Assembly (NCBI GenBank): GCA_030605085.1
Contig: JAUWBH010000032.1
Span: forward strand, 1 to 41,628
Source: Promethearchaeota archaeon
Lineage (GTDB): Archaea; Asgardarchaeota; Lokiarchaeia; Sigynarchaeales; SOKP01
Direction: 5' to 3'
DNA: 41,628 nucleotides
How positions within the stretch are numbered: position 1 is the first letter of the stretch; every line of letters starts with the position of its first letter. Shown in pieces: positions 1 through 8,124 of this stretch. Made by a program: the position numbers and the translations under genes. A model generated the notes under the pieces. The model searched no databases and was not told the origin of the DNA. It saw only the letters and a list, made by a program, of their open reading frames with translations.

Positions 1-1
1 A

Positions 2-253
2 ATTAAAAACGCTTATTTATCCGATAAAGAATTGTTCTCTATACCTAAAACCAATAGAAATAAATTATTTTTGCCTGAAATCGAAATTAGAGATTTTCCT
101 GACTTAAAAATTAGAGGTATAGCGCAAGATATTTCACGAGGACAAGTTTTTACGGTAAAAAATGCGAAGAGATATATTAAAATTCTCAGTCATTATAAGA
201 TGAATTTCTATTGCGTTTATATTGAATTCCGTAACCAAATACCAAATGCGTAA
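2..253 (+). pseudogene. GH20 beta-hexosaminidase-like fragment, truncated at both ends
   Basis: The frame is open from the window edge to a TAA, giving 83 residues. The stretch LKIRGIAQDISRGQ, followed by a helix and HYKMNFYCVYIE, resembles the first barrel strand and helix of family GH20 beta-N-acetylhexosaminidases, where the pattern is roughly RG-hydrophobic-hydrophobic-D-hydrophobic-SR followed by HKMN and LHL(T/S)DD. Homology stops where the DD motif should follow, and the frame ends eight codons later inside the 3' end of the opposite-strand beta-helix gene. The catalytic Asp-Glu pair would lie downstream, so this piece cannot be active. The 5' part lies outside the window. The family call is moderate because only about 45 residues can be compared. 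Confidence 0.5.
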
Positions 254-1206
254 TAAGCATCAGATGTAATAGCATGAACCCTATTACCGGTAAGCGTATT
301 TAAATCGGAATTATATAAATAAATACCGTATGCGTCATAACCAACACCAGTATTTTCAATGTTACTAACCGTATTACCAGTAAGCGTATTGTTATCGGAA
401 TTATATAAATAAATACCGTATGCGCTACTTGGAGAAGCAATGTTATTAACCGTATTACCAGTGACGGTATTGGAATCGGAATTATATAAATAAATACCGT
501 ATACGTAACCAGCACCAGTCCTAATAGTATCAAATATTGAATTATCAAGGATATGGCAATATGCACTAGTACTGTCTAAACTAATCCCACGGCTAAAGCC
601 ATTAATGTAGCAATTTTGTATCTATACATTTTCAGAACGAATTTCAACTCCTCGACCCTCACTACTGCCACCGATTTGAACGTTTTGAATATAAACTGGA
701 TTATCGTTCCCTTCATCTATGTATATTCCGGATATTGAAACTGATGTAATATTACTTGCGTCAATGATTAAATCTTCTATAGTCAAAGATTGCACGTTCG
801 AAACATTGAATGTTTCGTCACTTGCGTTGCGATTAAGTGTAATAGGACCAGCACTTCGGATAATATAACGACCCCCGCCATCAAGATTTATTGTTGAGCT
901 TAGCGTAATATTCTCCGTTATAATAAGTGTTCCATGACCGGTACCGATTGTATCTAACGCTCCTTCAATTTCAGATTGGGAAGAGCAATAATACAAATTT
1001 GCTGGTTCTTCTCCAACTGGCTCATCTTCTCCATCGTCGCCCTTGTCGCCTTTATCTCCATCGTCTCCATCGTCTCCATCGTCTCCCGGTGCTCCTTGGG
1101 GAGCCCCCGTTTGAACTTGTATCGTAGAAAACGCTCCAAGCCCTAGCCCAACAGCTCCAATAATAACGCCTATAATAGCTAACGCCAATAGATTTTTTTC
1201 TCTCAT
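217..1206 (-). CDS. secreted beta-helix (NosD-like) protein with collagen-like stalk; internal TAG at codon 195
   Basis: This is a probable cell-surface protein. Residues about 7-27 form one hydrophobic segment after MREKN (signal or anchor). About 34-61 is a run of Gly-X-Y triplets rich in GDD and GDK, like a collagen stalk. From about 70 on there is a right-handed beta-helix with NosD-like repeats of the type YGIYLYNSDxNTLTGN. The reading frame meets TAG at 624-622 but continues without a shift through three more near-perfect repeats to a TAA at 219-217. The last repeat breaks off at AFGIWLRNSI, where the opposite-strand GH20 fragment also breaks. It may be a read-through protein, a short product of 194 residues, or a decaying gene. 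Ligand unknown. Confidence 0.7.
306..501 (-). repeat. three near-identical beta-helix repeat cores
   Basis: The same 25-bp block (306-330, 396-420, 477-501) encodes YGIYLYNSD in each copy, spaced 90 and 81 bp (30 and 27 codons). The near-identity at DNA level implies recent duplication of repeats in the beta-helix gene. The blocks are in-frame protein repeats, not CRISPR repeats. Confidence 0.85.
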
Positions 1207-1484
1207 AATTTCACCCTTAAAATTTTATTTTATTTAATTTTTAATTCAATTATTTTTTTTAAAATTTTTTTTTTTAAATAAGATTTTTTGTTAAATTTGA
1301 GTCTTTCACCCATATTTTAGAAATAAAACGATTTTTTTGTTAAATTTATTTATAAAGCATTAAATAGTACTACATATATAAATCTTCATCTTATTCTAAG
1401 GTTAATAAATAGTATTAATTAAAAAAAAAGATTAGTCTTTAATGTTAAATCTTACAGGTTTTACGTGGCTATATGTTTACCGTT

Positions 1485-1529
1485 GAGGTACACCAAGAGT
1501 GTCCGTCCATTATTGGTCTCTTGGACCTC
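1485..1529. other. GC-richer hairpin in the 1207-2069 intergenic stretch
   Basis: GAGGT (1485-1489) and CCAAGAG (1493-1499) pair with CTCTTGG (1518-1524) and ACCTC (1525-1529), giving 12 pairs around a three-base bulge and an 18-base loop. The surrounding 1451-1530 is visibly richer in G and C than its AT-rich flanks. It could be a small structured RNA or a relic of a mobile element end. No tRNA, SRP or known riboswitch pattern was recognised. Confidence 0.4.
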
Positions 1530-1613
1530 ACTTATTTATTAAATATTTTAATATCTGTTATTAAATAAATCAAAATTAAAATCTCCAATAAGTAAGGTTT
1601 GAATTTGTGTTTT

Positions 1614-1796
1614 TTAGATTTTTAAAGAGTCTATTATGGAAAAGATTTCCTGTAATCCTTCTGTAATGGTATAATGATCAAAATTCATTACAATAGAATA
1701 ATCATCTTCATTACCATCAACAATCATACCTTTTCTAATGGTTGCAACTTTTTTACCACTTTCTTCATAGATATCAAAATCTATTAAAGGAAACCA
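1614..1796 (-). pseudogene. 3' relic of an unknown protein gene
   Basis: An open stretch of 60 codons, starting just after an in-frame TGA and lacking a usable start, reads WFPLIDFDIYEESGKKVATI and ends ..IFSIIDSLKI-TAA. Codon usage and the alternating strand pattern look like real protein, possibly a tubby/LURP-like or similar beta-rich fold, but the family is not certain. Its 5' end meets the start of a convergent relic at about 1790, so this is a rearrangement scar. Confidence 0.4.
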
Positions 1797-1904
1797 TCAG
1801 AAGTGCTATTTCAAAATGGCTATCCCTTAGATACTCCCCTCACAGAATTTAAGACAAAAGAAGGTCTTGACTATTATGTTATTAGTATTATTAATATTCC
1901 TTAA
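1788..1904 (+). pseudogene. short coding relic of unknown family
   Basis: A 38-codon open stretch without a start codon contains VLFQNGYPLDTPLTEF and ends IINIP-TAA. The protein-like composition and its abutment with the minus-strand relic suggest the C-terminal end of a lost gene. The remainder of the gap, 1905-2069, holds the larB promoter region. Confidence 0.3.
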
Positions 1905-1980
1905 GATTAGAAAAAGATAACTAAAATAAATAATACTTCAAATAACGATAAAATTTTAACAAATAATTAATTTTGATATA

Positions 1981-2001
1981 ATTGCCCCCTTCAAGGACAA
2001 T
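1981..2001. promoter_or_regulatory. interrupted palindrome upstream of larB
   Basis: ATTG and CCTT on the left mirror AAGG and CAAT on the right around a single C, with three unpaired bases on the left and one on the right. It lies about 70 bp before the larB start and is the only GC-containing island in that promoter. It could be an operator; the regulator is unknown, although a NikR-like gene lies 7 kb away. Confidence 0.3.
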
Positions 2002-2042
2002 CAATTTATTTATTTTTATTAAAATTAATGACCATGAAAAAT

Positions 2043-2051
2043 CTATAAAAT
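2043..2051 (+). promoter_or_regulatory. TATA-like box of larB
   Basis: CTATAAAAT is centred about 23 bp before the ATG, the spacing expected for an archaeal leaderless or nearly leaderless transcript. No Shine-Dalgarno sequence precedes the ATG, in agreement with that. Confidence 0.35.
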
Positions 2052-2069
2052 AAAAATATTGAATTAAAT

Positions 2070-2849
2070 ATGGATGATATAAGAGATATATTGAAACAAT
2101 TTTTGGAAAAGAAATTATCAATTGAACAAGCTGTTCAACTATTAAAAGCTAATTTAATAGTAAATGTTGGTGAATTAGCAAAATTAGACGTATTTCGGAA
2201 AACTAGAACAGGAACCCCTGAAGTTATCTTTGCTCAAGATAAAGACCCTCAAATGGTTATAGATATCATTAATGCCTTTCTAAAAAGCAAAAAATTTGCA
2301 ATAATTTCTCGTTTTAGCGAAGAACAAAAAGATGTTATTCATAAAACATTTGAAAATAACAATCAATATGTAATTGAAGTAAGTGAATTGGGGAAAGTCA
2401 TTATTGTTAAAGAGAGGCATTATGAGTTTGCCAAAAAAGGAGGAATAGTAGGAATAATAACTGCAGGAAGTTCAGATATCCCTGTAGCTGAAGAAGCAAA
2501 AATTATTACAGAATCTATGGGATGTGAAGTTATAACTAGTTATGATGTAGGTATAGCAGGCATTCATCGACTTTTTAACCCTCTAAGTGATATGATAAAG
2601 CTTGGGGTTCACGTAATAATCGTGTGCGCTGGAATGGAAGGAACCTTACCTGGAGTAATTGCCGCTTTAGTTGATGTTCCTGTTATTGGCGTACCAATAT
2701 CCTGCGGATATGGCTTAGGAGAGAAAGGGAAGGGGGCATTAACTACAATGCTTCAGTCGTGTTCACCTGGCTTATTAGTAGTAAATATTGATAATGGATT
2801 TGGAGCAGGCGCTTCAGCTGCTATTGTTGCGAATAAAATGGCAAAGTGA
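2070..2849 (+). CDS. larB: LarB, nickel-pincer nucleotide cofactor biosynthesis carboxylase/hydrolase
   Basis: LarB carboxylates the pyridinium ring of nicotinic acid adenine dinucleotide and releases AMP, the first step of the nickel-pincer nucleotide (NPN) cofactor of lactate racemase-type enzymes. The protein is 259 residues, normal for the family. The N-terminal helix region is followed by RTGTPEVIFA (about 46-55) and then a PurE-like domain with ITAGSSDIPVAEEA (about 130-143), the GMEGTLPGVIAALVDVPVIG core (about 188-207) and PISCGYGLGEKGKGAL. The gene is intact, ends in TGA and stands 143 bp before the corrinoid gene. larC lies 4 kb downstream on the other strand and a NikR-like regulator at 9.2 kb. 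Confidence is high for the family; the user of the cofactor is not in the window. Confidence 0.92.
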   Translation: MDDIRDILKQFLEKKLSIEQAVQLLKANLIVNVGELAKLDVFRKTRTGTPEVIFAQDKDPQMVIDIINAFLKSKKFAIISRFSEEQKDVIHKTFENNNQYVIEVSELGKVIIVKERHYEFAKKGGIVGIITAGSSDIPVAEEAKIITESMGCEVITSYDVGIAGIHRLFNPLSDMIKLGVHVIIVCAGMEGTLPGVIAALVDVPVIGVPISCGYGLGEKGKGALTTMLQSCSPGLLVVNIDNGFGAGASAAIVANKMAK

Positions 2850-2992
2850 GTTCTAATAATATAGGTGTTTTATTGAGCAATCAGGATAAAGATGTTCTAA
2901 AATTAAAATTTATATATATAATTATAAATATAATTAGAATGTAATATAATTCACTTTTTTAAATTAACCACTGAATAATTAAAATTAGAATT

Positions 2993-3634
2993 ATGAGTTT
3001 GATTGAACAATTATCTCAATCTGTTATTGATGGTGATTCAGAACGGGCAATCTCGCTAGCTAAAGAAATAGTAAAACAGGGATTGGATATTAACGATGCA
3101 ATTTTAAGTGGATTAAATCGTGGTATGAGAGTTGTGAGCGATTTGTATTCAAAAAAAGAATATTTTCTTCCTGAAATTATAATCTCCGCTGATGCGTTAT
3201 ATGATTCATTAAAGATCTTTCTACCTCATCTGAAAACACAAGCTCTTAAACCAAAAGCAGTCGTTGTAATTGGTGTGGTCCGTGGGGATATACATGATAT
3301 TGGAAAAAATTTGACAAAATTGTTTCTAGAAGCCTCTAATTATAAGGTAATTGATTGCGGTCGAAATGTTAAGCCCGAAACTTATATAGATGCTATTAAA
3401 TCAAATAGCGCCGATGTTTTAACGTTATCAACTTTAATGAATCCAACGCTTGATAGTATTGTTCAATTAATAGAAGAACTGAAAGAACAAGGGCTCCGAG
3501 ATTCATTGAAAATAATTATTGGCGGTGCAGCTACGAGCGAACAATTTGCAAAATCGATCAGAGTAGTGCATTGCGACGATGCTACTAAAGCGGTCAACTT
3601 GCTAGACGAATATTTTTCTGGAGGTAATAAATAA
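2993..3634 (+). CDS. methyltransferase cognate corrinoid protein (MtaC/MtbC/MttC type)
   Basis: This is a cobalamin carrier that shuttles a methyl group between a substrate-specific methyltransferase and a UroD-type methyltransferase. Of 213 residues, about 1-85 form the helical cap and about 87-213 the Rossmann-like B12 domain. The cobalt-ligating motif GDIHDIGKNL is complete and is followed by STLMNPTLDS and the GGAATSEQFAKSI loop. Its stop overlaps the next ATG by one base (TAATG), so it is almost surely co-translated with the downstream methyltransferase. The methyl donor is unknown because no MtaB, MttB or MtgB homologue lies in the window. Confidence 0.9.
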   Translation: MSLIEQLSQSVIDGDSERAISLAKEIVKQGLDINDAILSGLNRGMRVVSDLYSKKEYFLPEIIISADALYDSLKIFLPHLKTQALKPKAVVVIGVVRGDIHDIGKNLTKLFLEASNYKVIDCGRNVKPETYIDAIKSNSADVLTLSTLMNPTLDSIVQLIEELKEQGLRDSLKIIIGGAATSEQFAKSIRVVHCDDATKAVNLLDEYFSGGNK

Positions 3635-4680
3635 TGGAAATTTTTCAAACTGAATTTTTACGAGGAATTTTAGGAGAACCAGGTTCATCCGTTCCCGCAT
3701 TCCCGATAGCTCTAGGGTATCCAATTTGGGCATATCATAAGCATACGGGTATTCCAGCTTATGAAATAATGAAAGACGGCAAAAAGCATGCTGAGGCACA
3801 ATTGTATGTAGCAGAAGAATATGATTTGCCTTTTGTTGTTGCTTTTAGCGACCTAAATATTGTAGGAGAGTCCCTAGGTGCAACTTTAACCTATATGCCA
3901 GATGTAATTCCCGTTCACGAGACCCCTGCTGTTAGTTCGCCTAATGATATAGAATCTTTAGAACCGGCGGATCCACAAAAAGACGGTAGAATGCCTCAAA
4001 TATTGAAAACATGTAAATTATACGTTGAAAGATTCAAAGATCCAGAGCATATTATTGCTGCTGGTGTTGAAGGTCCAATTATTGCTGCTGGATCAGTCTG
4101 GGGTATGGAAAATTTGATGCGAAATATGATAAATAATCCTGATCTTGTTCACAAAGTACTGAAAGTGAGTACTGACACAATTATTGACTTTTTAAACGCA
4201 CAGATGGAGCAAGGAGCGAATTCGGCTGTAATTGCTGATCCAAGTGCTTCCTACACTTGTATATCACCTAAATTTTTTCAGGAATTTGCCGTACCATATT
4301 TAAAACAGATAACTAATAAAGTCAACTCAATGACATTTTTAATTCACATTTGCGGAGAAATATTGGAACATATACCTCAACTGGTTAGAATCCCGAAATT
4401 GATGGCTATAAGTGTCGATAAAGTTAACTTAAAAGACGCAAAAAAGGCAATTGGTAAAAAATTTATAGTTCTCATGGGAAATGTATCAACATCAGTTATG
4501 CGCTATGGAACTCCTCAGGAAGTCGAAGAAGAAGCAAAACAATGCATTCGAGATGTTGCGAAAGATGGTAAATTCATACTCAGTACTGCTTGCGACATAG
4601 CTCCCGGAACACCTCCTGCTAATATTAAGGCGCTCATAAATACGAGTAAGAAATTTGGAACCTTCCCGTTAAATTTTTAA
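3634..4680 (+). CDS. UroD-family methylcobamide methyltransferase (MtaA/MtbA-like)
   Basis: The protein (348 residues) belongs to the uroporphyrinogen decarboxylase fold used by methylcobamide:coenzyme M methyltransferases. FLIHICGE (about residues 232-239) supplies the His-X-Cys zinc ligands and TACDIAPGTPPANI near the C-terminus supplies the third Cys, so the zinc thiolate site is complete. It starts within the stop of the corrinoid gene. In methanogens the acceptor is coenzyme M; in a non-methanogenic Asgard archaeon it could instead be a tetrahydro(methano)pterin or another thiol, which the sequence does not decide. A T-rich tract follows the stop. Confidence 0.85.
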   Translation: MEIFQTEFLRGILGEPGSSVPAFPIALGYPIWAYHKHTGIPAYEIMKDGKKHAEAQLYVAEEYDLPFVVAFSDLNIVGESLGATLTYMPDVIPVHETPAVSSPNDIESLEPADPQKDGRMPQILKTCKLYVERFKDPEHIIAAGVEGPIIAAGSVWGMENLMRNMINNPDLVHKVLKVSTDTIIDFLNAQMEQGANSAVIADPSASYTCISPKFFQEFAVPYLKQITNKVNSMTFLIHICGEILEHIPQLVRIPKLMAISVDKVNLKDAKKAIGKKFIVLMGNVSTSVMRYGTPQEVEEEAKQCIRDVAKDGKFILSTACDIAPGTPPANIKALINTSKKFGTFPLNF

Positions 4681-4687
4681 TATAATA

Positions 4688-4702
4688 TTTTTTTCCTTTT
4701 TT
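4688..4702 (+). terminator. T-rich putative archaeal terminator
   Basis: Two T runs separated by CC begin eight bases after the methyltransferase stop, without a stem, which is the usual look of an archaeal intrinsic terminator. Confidence 0.35.
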
Positions 4703-4854
4703 ATATTGTGATATTGCTCCCCGAAACTCTTTCAGTTAATTTCTTATCAAATATGTTAAATTAAGAGGTTAAAAATTAGTTTTGAAAATGCTCGCACAAT
4801 TTTTCGAAATAAACATGTTTATAAATTATAACTCTATCATAAATATGGTTTAAT

Positions 4855-5928
4855 ATGACAGACTCTCGTCCTCCAAAAGAATTCAGTGGCATCTTAAATG
4901 AATTTTCTTCTGATGGTTTGGATTTGTTTCTATTAAACTCTATAATAAAACTACTATCTTTGCTTAATAATGAAATCGTTATTTCTAATAGCGATCTTAA
5001 AGAAAAATTAAACCTAACAAAAAGTAATATCGAATATATAACCGATTATTTGGTCGATAAAGGATATATAGAATTTAAAAATGTTAAGGAAGAGAGAATC
5101 TTTTCTTTAACTATTGAGGGCAAAATTTATTATAACGACGAAATAAAAAACTTAAATTTCGAAGAATTATCTCAAGACTCGCCGGGAAGAATGGAACTTA
5201 TTGATAAACACCCGCCGGACGATAATATTCCATCCTTTATAGGATGCTTTATTTCAGACAAAAATGGGAAGACATTGGTTACTTTTGAATTATTTGATGG
5301 AGCACTTGATTATTACTTAAAAGGTCATTTAGATAGTCAAGAAAAGAAAGATCAATTGGACATAGAATTGATTCCCTTATTTGTTAGTGCGTTAGAAAAG
5401 TTTTCTCAGGAAATAAATATTCAAGATTTATCGGGATTTAACATAAAAGGAGCAAATTTAAAAATGCGTACATACAGCTACGATAAATATACGGTAACTT
5501 TTATAATAAATCCTCACATTAATCTAAAACTTGTTGAACATAAAATAAAAGAATACTTCAATATTTTATTTAAAAAATATAAAAACGAATTAGAACTCAG
5601 TATTCGGACGGGAATTATAGAAAATATCTCTCATTTAAGCGAACGCGGAAGGGAAATGTTAAAAGAACTCAATAAATTTGTATATCTAGTTGAATTTAAA
5701 CATATAATTAACGAGTTAGAATTTTTTGATATTTTATACGCAAAGTCTCTTTATAATAAATTGGACATTCTTTTTAAAGAATTTAATCTGAATTTTACTA
5801 TAACTCTTGAAAAAATTAAACAACTAAAGATAAATTTACTAAAAACTATATTAAACGAAGATTTGGAAGAACTTAAAACAATTATTACGAAAACACAAGA
5901 GATTAAATCAAAATGGGGTAAAATTTAA
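4855..5928 (+). CDS. winged-helix plus longin/roadblock-like domain protein
   Basis: The 357-residue protein has three parts. Residues about 20-90 form a winged-helix DNA-binding-like module (SDLKEKLNLTKSNIEYITDY, then a wing and SLTIEGK). About 125-240 is an alpha/beta domain starting FIGCFISDKNGKTLVTFE, which fits the longin/roadblock type of sensory or GTPase-associated domain common in Asgard archaea. About 245-357 is a long helical tail. It is a stand-alone gene between the methyltransferase and TPR genes. A role as a transcription or GTPase-pathway adaptor is inference only. Confidence 0.6.
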   Translation: MTDSRPPKEFSGILNEFSSDGLDLFLLNSIIKLLSLLNNEIVISNSDLKEKLNLTKSNIEYITDYLVDKGYIEFKNVKEERIFSLTIEGKIYYNDEIKNLNFEELSQDSPGRMELIDKHPPDDNIPSFIGCFISDKNGKTLVTFELFDGALDYYLKGHLDSQEKKDQLDIELIPLFVSALEKFSQEINIQDLSGFNIKGANLKMRTYSYDKYTVTFIINPHINLKLVEHKIKEYFNILFKKYKNELELSIRTGIIENISHLSERGREMLKELNKFVYLVEFKHIINELEFFDILYAKSLYNKLDILFKEFNLNFTITLEKIKQLKINLLKTILNEDLEELKTIITKTQEIKSKWGKI

Positions 5929-6135
5929 CTATTCTCTCCCTAACTCTTTATTTTACTCTGATTTTTTCTAAAATGTAAACGCATTGCATGTTTAACCAAG
6001 AGCAAATTTTTCTTTAACTTTAATGATTTTGTTGTTTGGTTAAAACAGTTTTTAATTAATTAAATGAATAACTATAAATAGATCAACTACATATATATTT
6101 TGGAAACTTTTTTTAAAATGTAATCACAAAAAAAA

Positions 6136-6143
6136 TTTAAATA
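6136..6143 (+). promoter_or_regulatory. TATA-like box of the TPR gene
   Basis: TTTAAATA lies 18-25 bp before the ATG at 6161, spacing that fits a leaderless archaeal transcript. Confidence 0.3.
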
Positions 6144-6160
6144 ATTGTAGTTGAGAACAA

Positions 6161-6697
6161 ATGGCTCAACAAATTGACAACAATGATTATTTAAAAAAGT
6201 CTAAAAGTTTTTTTGAAAGTGGGGATATCATTAATTCTTTAGAAGCATACGAGAAAGCTATAGCATACATAGATCATTCCAAAGATAAAGCGAGTTATTT
6301 TCAAATGCTGAATAAGATTCTGAATTATTGTAGAGAAAACGAATTAGTCGAAGAGGAAGCTATTGTTTTAAGATCTATGGGTAAAACTTATTCTTTTTTT
6401 AAGCAATATGTTGAAAGCTTAAAGTACCACGAAGAATCTTTAAAAATTCAAAAAAAGTTAGGTAATAAATTAGAAGTGGCTGAAGGATTAGTATTTTTAG
6501 CCGAGGATCTTGAAGTTTCCGGGAATTACAATAAATGTGTTAAATCGTTTCAAGAAGCCGCGAATTTATTTCACGAACAGGGAAAGCTAAGAAGAAACAA
6601 AGAGATTAAAAAGAAAATAACTAAGCTTGAAGCTTTTTCAAAAGAAATGGTTGAAGACGAGTATTATTTGAATAAGTTTAATGTTGATAAATATTAA
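6161..6697 (+). CDS. small TPR protein
   Basis: The 178-residue protein consists of tetratricopeptide repeats. An N-terminal TPR is recognisable (about 10-45, SFFESGDIINSLEAYEKAIA), the region about 72-110 contains LRSMGKTYSFFKQYVESLKY, and a third lies at about 110-150 (LVFLAEDLEVSGNYNKCVKS). A charged tail follows. There is no enzymatic domain or membrane segment, so it is probably an adaptor. It converges on larC with a shared T tract between the two genes. The partner is unknown. Confidence 0.7.
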   Translation: MAQQIDNNDYLKKSKSFFESGDIINSLEAYEKAIAYIDHSKDKASYFQMLNKILNYCRENELVEEEAIVLRSMGKTYSFFKQYVESLKYHEESLKIQKKLGNKLEVAEGLVFLAEDLEVSGNYNKCVKSFQEAANLFHEQGKLRRNKEIKKKITKLEAFSKEMVEDEYYLNKFNVDKY

Positions 6698-6722
6698 AAT
6701 AACAATTAATATTTAAGACCCC

Positions 6723-6739
6723 TTTTTTTTTTTTTCTTT
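6723..6739 (+). terminator. poly-T terminator after the TPR gene
   Basis: A run of 13 T followed by CTTTA starts 25 bases after the TAA, in the intergenic space before the convergent larC end. Confidence 0.45.
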
Positions 6740-6799
6740 AAATCTTTTAATTAAATTTTTTAATAAGGGTTCTATTTTTTTAAGATAATTCTAATAATT

Positions 6800-8074
6800 C
6801 TATTCTTTAGAAATTTGATTTAATTTGGATAATACTAGTAATTTAATTTCTTTAATAGTATATCCAGAATCTTTGCTAATATTTTTTAGATCTTCGTATT
6901 CTGGTTTAATATTAACAATTTTTTTTCTATTTTTAGAGATATAAGAAGAAATTTTGCATTTTAACTCGTATATTTTACCATTAATTTCAATTTTTTTTTT
7001 TTCAATCTTCCTATCAACACAGACTCGATTTATCGTATTAAACCTTACTCCAAGAGTACCTAATTCGTCAATCATTTTTTTTATTAGTATATACTTATTA
7101 TCAGGGCGACATAATACTTTTATAATATGACCTGGTCTATTTTTTTTAGTAATGCTTGGAACAATTTGAACATCCAATATATCTTCTTGTTCTAAGTTTT
7201 TTATAAAATTACCAATTAATTCTCCTGAAATATCGTCAACATTAGTTTCTAAAATTGTAATGGGTTCTAAATACTTTTGAAAAAGATCGTGTTCACCTTT
7301 AGAATTAGTGTCTTTAGTTTCACCGTAAAATAAGCGTAAGATGTTTAAAAAGTTACCAAATTCTTTTTGACCAGTACTATAAACTAATTTTTTAAGCTTC
7401 ATCTCATACGGTGCTATTTTTGGGTTTAGATTTGTTAATAACGCTACCCCTGTAGGAGTCACTAATTCTTCGTCAATAGGGCCATTAGATACGACTAAGT
7501 TTGAGCGTTCTAAAATTTTTGAAGTAGCAGGAGCTGGTATTGGTAATATTCCGTGAGCTGTTTTAACAGTTCCTCCACCCAAAGGTAACTTGCTGCAATG
7601 TATTTTAAAATCATTGCTAAAACCTCCTAAGATGTCTAACTATTTTGACACGCCTAAAATATCTATTAAAGTATCAACAGAACTCAATTCGTGCAAGTGT
7701 AAATCTTTAAATGATTTTCCGTGTATTTCTGCTTCTGCTTGGATAAGTGAATTTAAAACATTATTAGCATAAACTTTTGCTGGATCAGAATAATCTTTCT
7801 CATCTAAAAATTGATTTAATGCATTAACTAGTGATTCAGGACTTCTATGGTTTTTATTTTCTTTTACTTCTATTTTAATTTGATTAACCAAAATACCAGA
7901 TATTTTTTTCGTTCTCAAATTAATATCTAACTTTAAGACTCCTGATAAATATTCTTTTAATCTCTTTAAATCATCCAAAATTTTATTTGGTATAGGGATA
8001 AGGTTTAAAAGCGAAGCTAAGAACATATCTCCTGATATTCCCGAATTTGTCGCGTCAATATATAATAATTTCAT
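6800..8074 (-). CDS. larC: LarC, nickel insertion cyclometallase, interrupted by one in-frame TAG
   Basis: LarC inserts nickel into the pincer nucleotide in a CTP-dependent reaction, the last step of NPN cofactor synthesis. Residues 1-144 begin MKLLYIDATNSGISGDMFLA and end LHLHELSSVDTLIDILGVSK. The same frame then meets TAG and goes on with LDILGGF..KLPLGGGTVKTAHGILP, PAPAT and TPTGVALL, all family motifs in the usual order, then ILETNVDDISGELIG and the C-terminal domain. The full length of about 424 residues matches single-chain LarC. I chose ATG 8074; an upstream TTG at 8083 adds three residues. The terminal stop is also TAG. Either TAG is read through, two polypeptides are made (a TTG at 7582 could restart), or the gene is newly inactivated. 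Confidence 0.88.
7640..7642 (-). other. in-frame amber codon in larC (codon 145)
   Basis: The TAG sits between GVSK and LDILGG, where LarC homologues have an uninterrupted helix (usual pattern G-A/V-X-K-A-L-D-x-L-G). No indel is present: translating TAG as any residue restores the family alignment on both sides. Two lower-scale hints differ: GGAGGT follows 19 bases later, but the ATG after it is out of frame. Confidence 0.85.
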
Positions 8075-8124
8075 TTTTACCAATTTTCGAGGATGTTATC
8101 GAATAGATAGTTATTCATAATAAT

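Noticed and set aside
306..501. Three 25-bp near-identical repeats resembling a short CRISPR array
   Set aside because: They are in frame within the beta-helix gene and encode its structural repeat; spacers are coding too, and spacing differs by 9 bp.
927..1139. ORFs overlapping the collagen-like stalk on both strands
   Set aside because: They are shadows of the GC-rich, repetitive triplet DNA; the beta-helix frame has signal segment and domain motifs.
7594..7627. GGAGGT followed by ATG just after the larC amber codon, as a restart site
   Set aside because: That ATG is out of the larC frame and its frame gives no family match; GGAGGT simply encodes Gly-Gly of LarC. An in-frame TTG at 7582 remains possible.
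622..8074. Genome-wide TAG = pyrrolysine as an established fact
   Set aside because: No pyl gene or tRNA is in the window and three genes appear to use TAG as their final stop, so this is kept only as a hypothesis.
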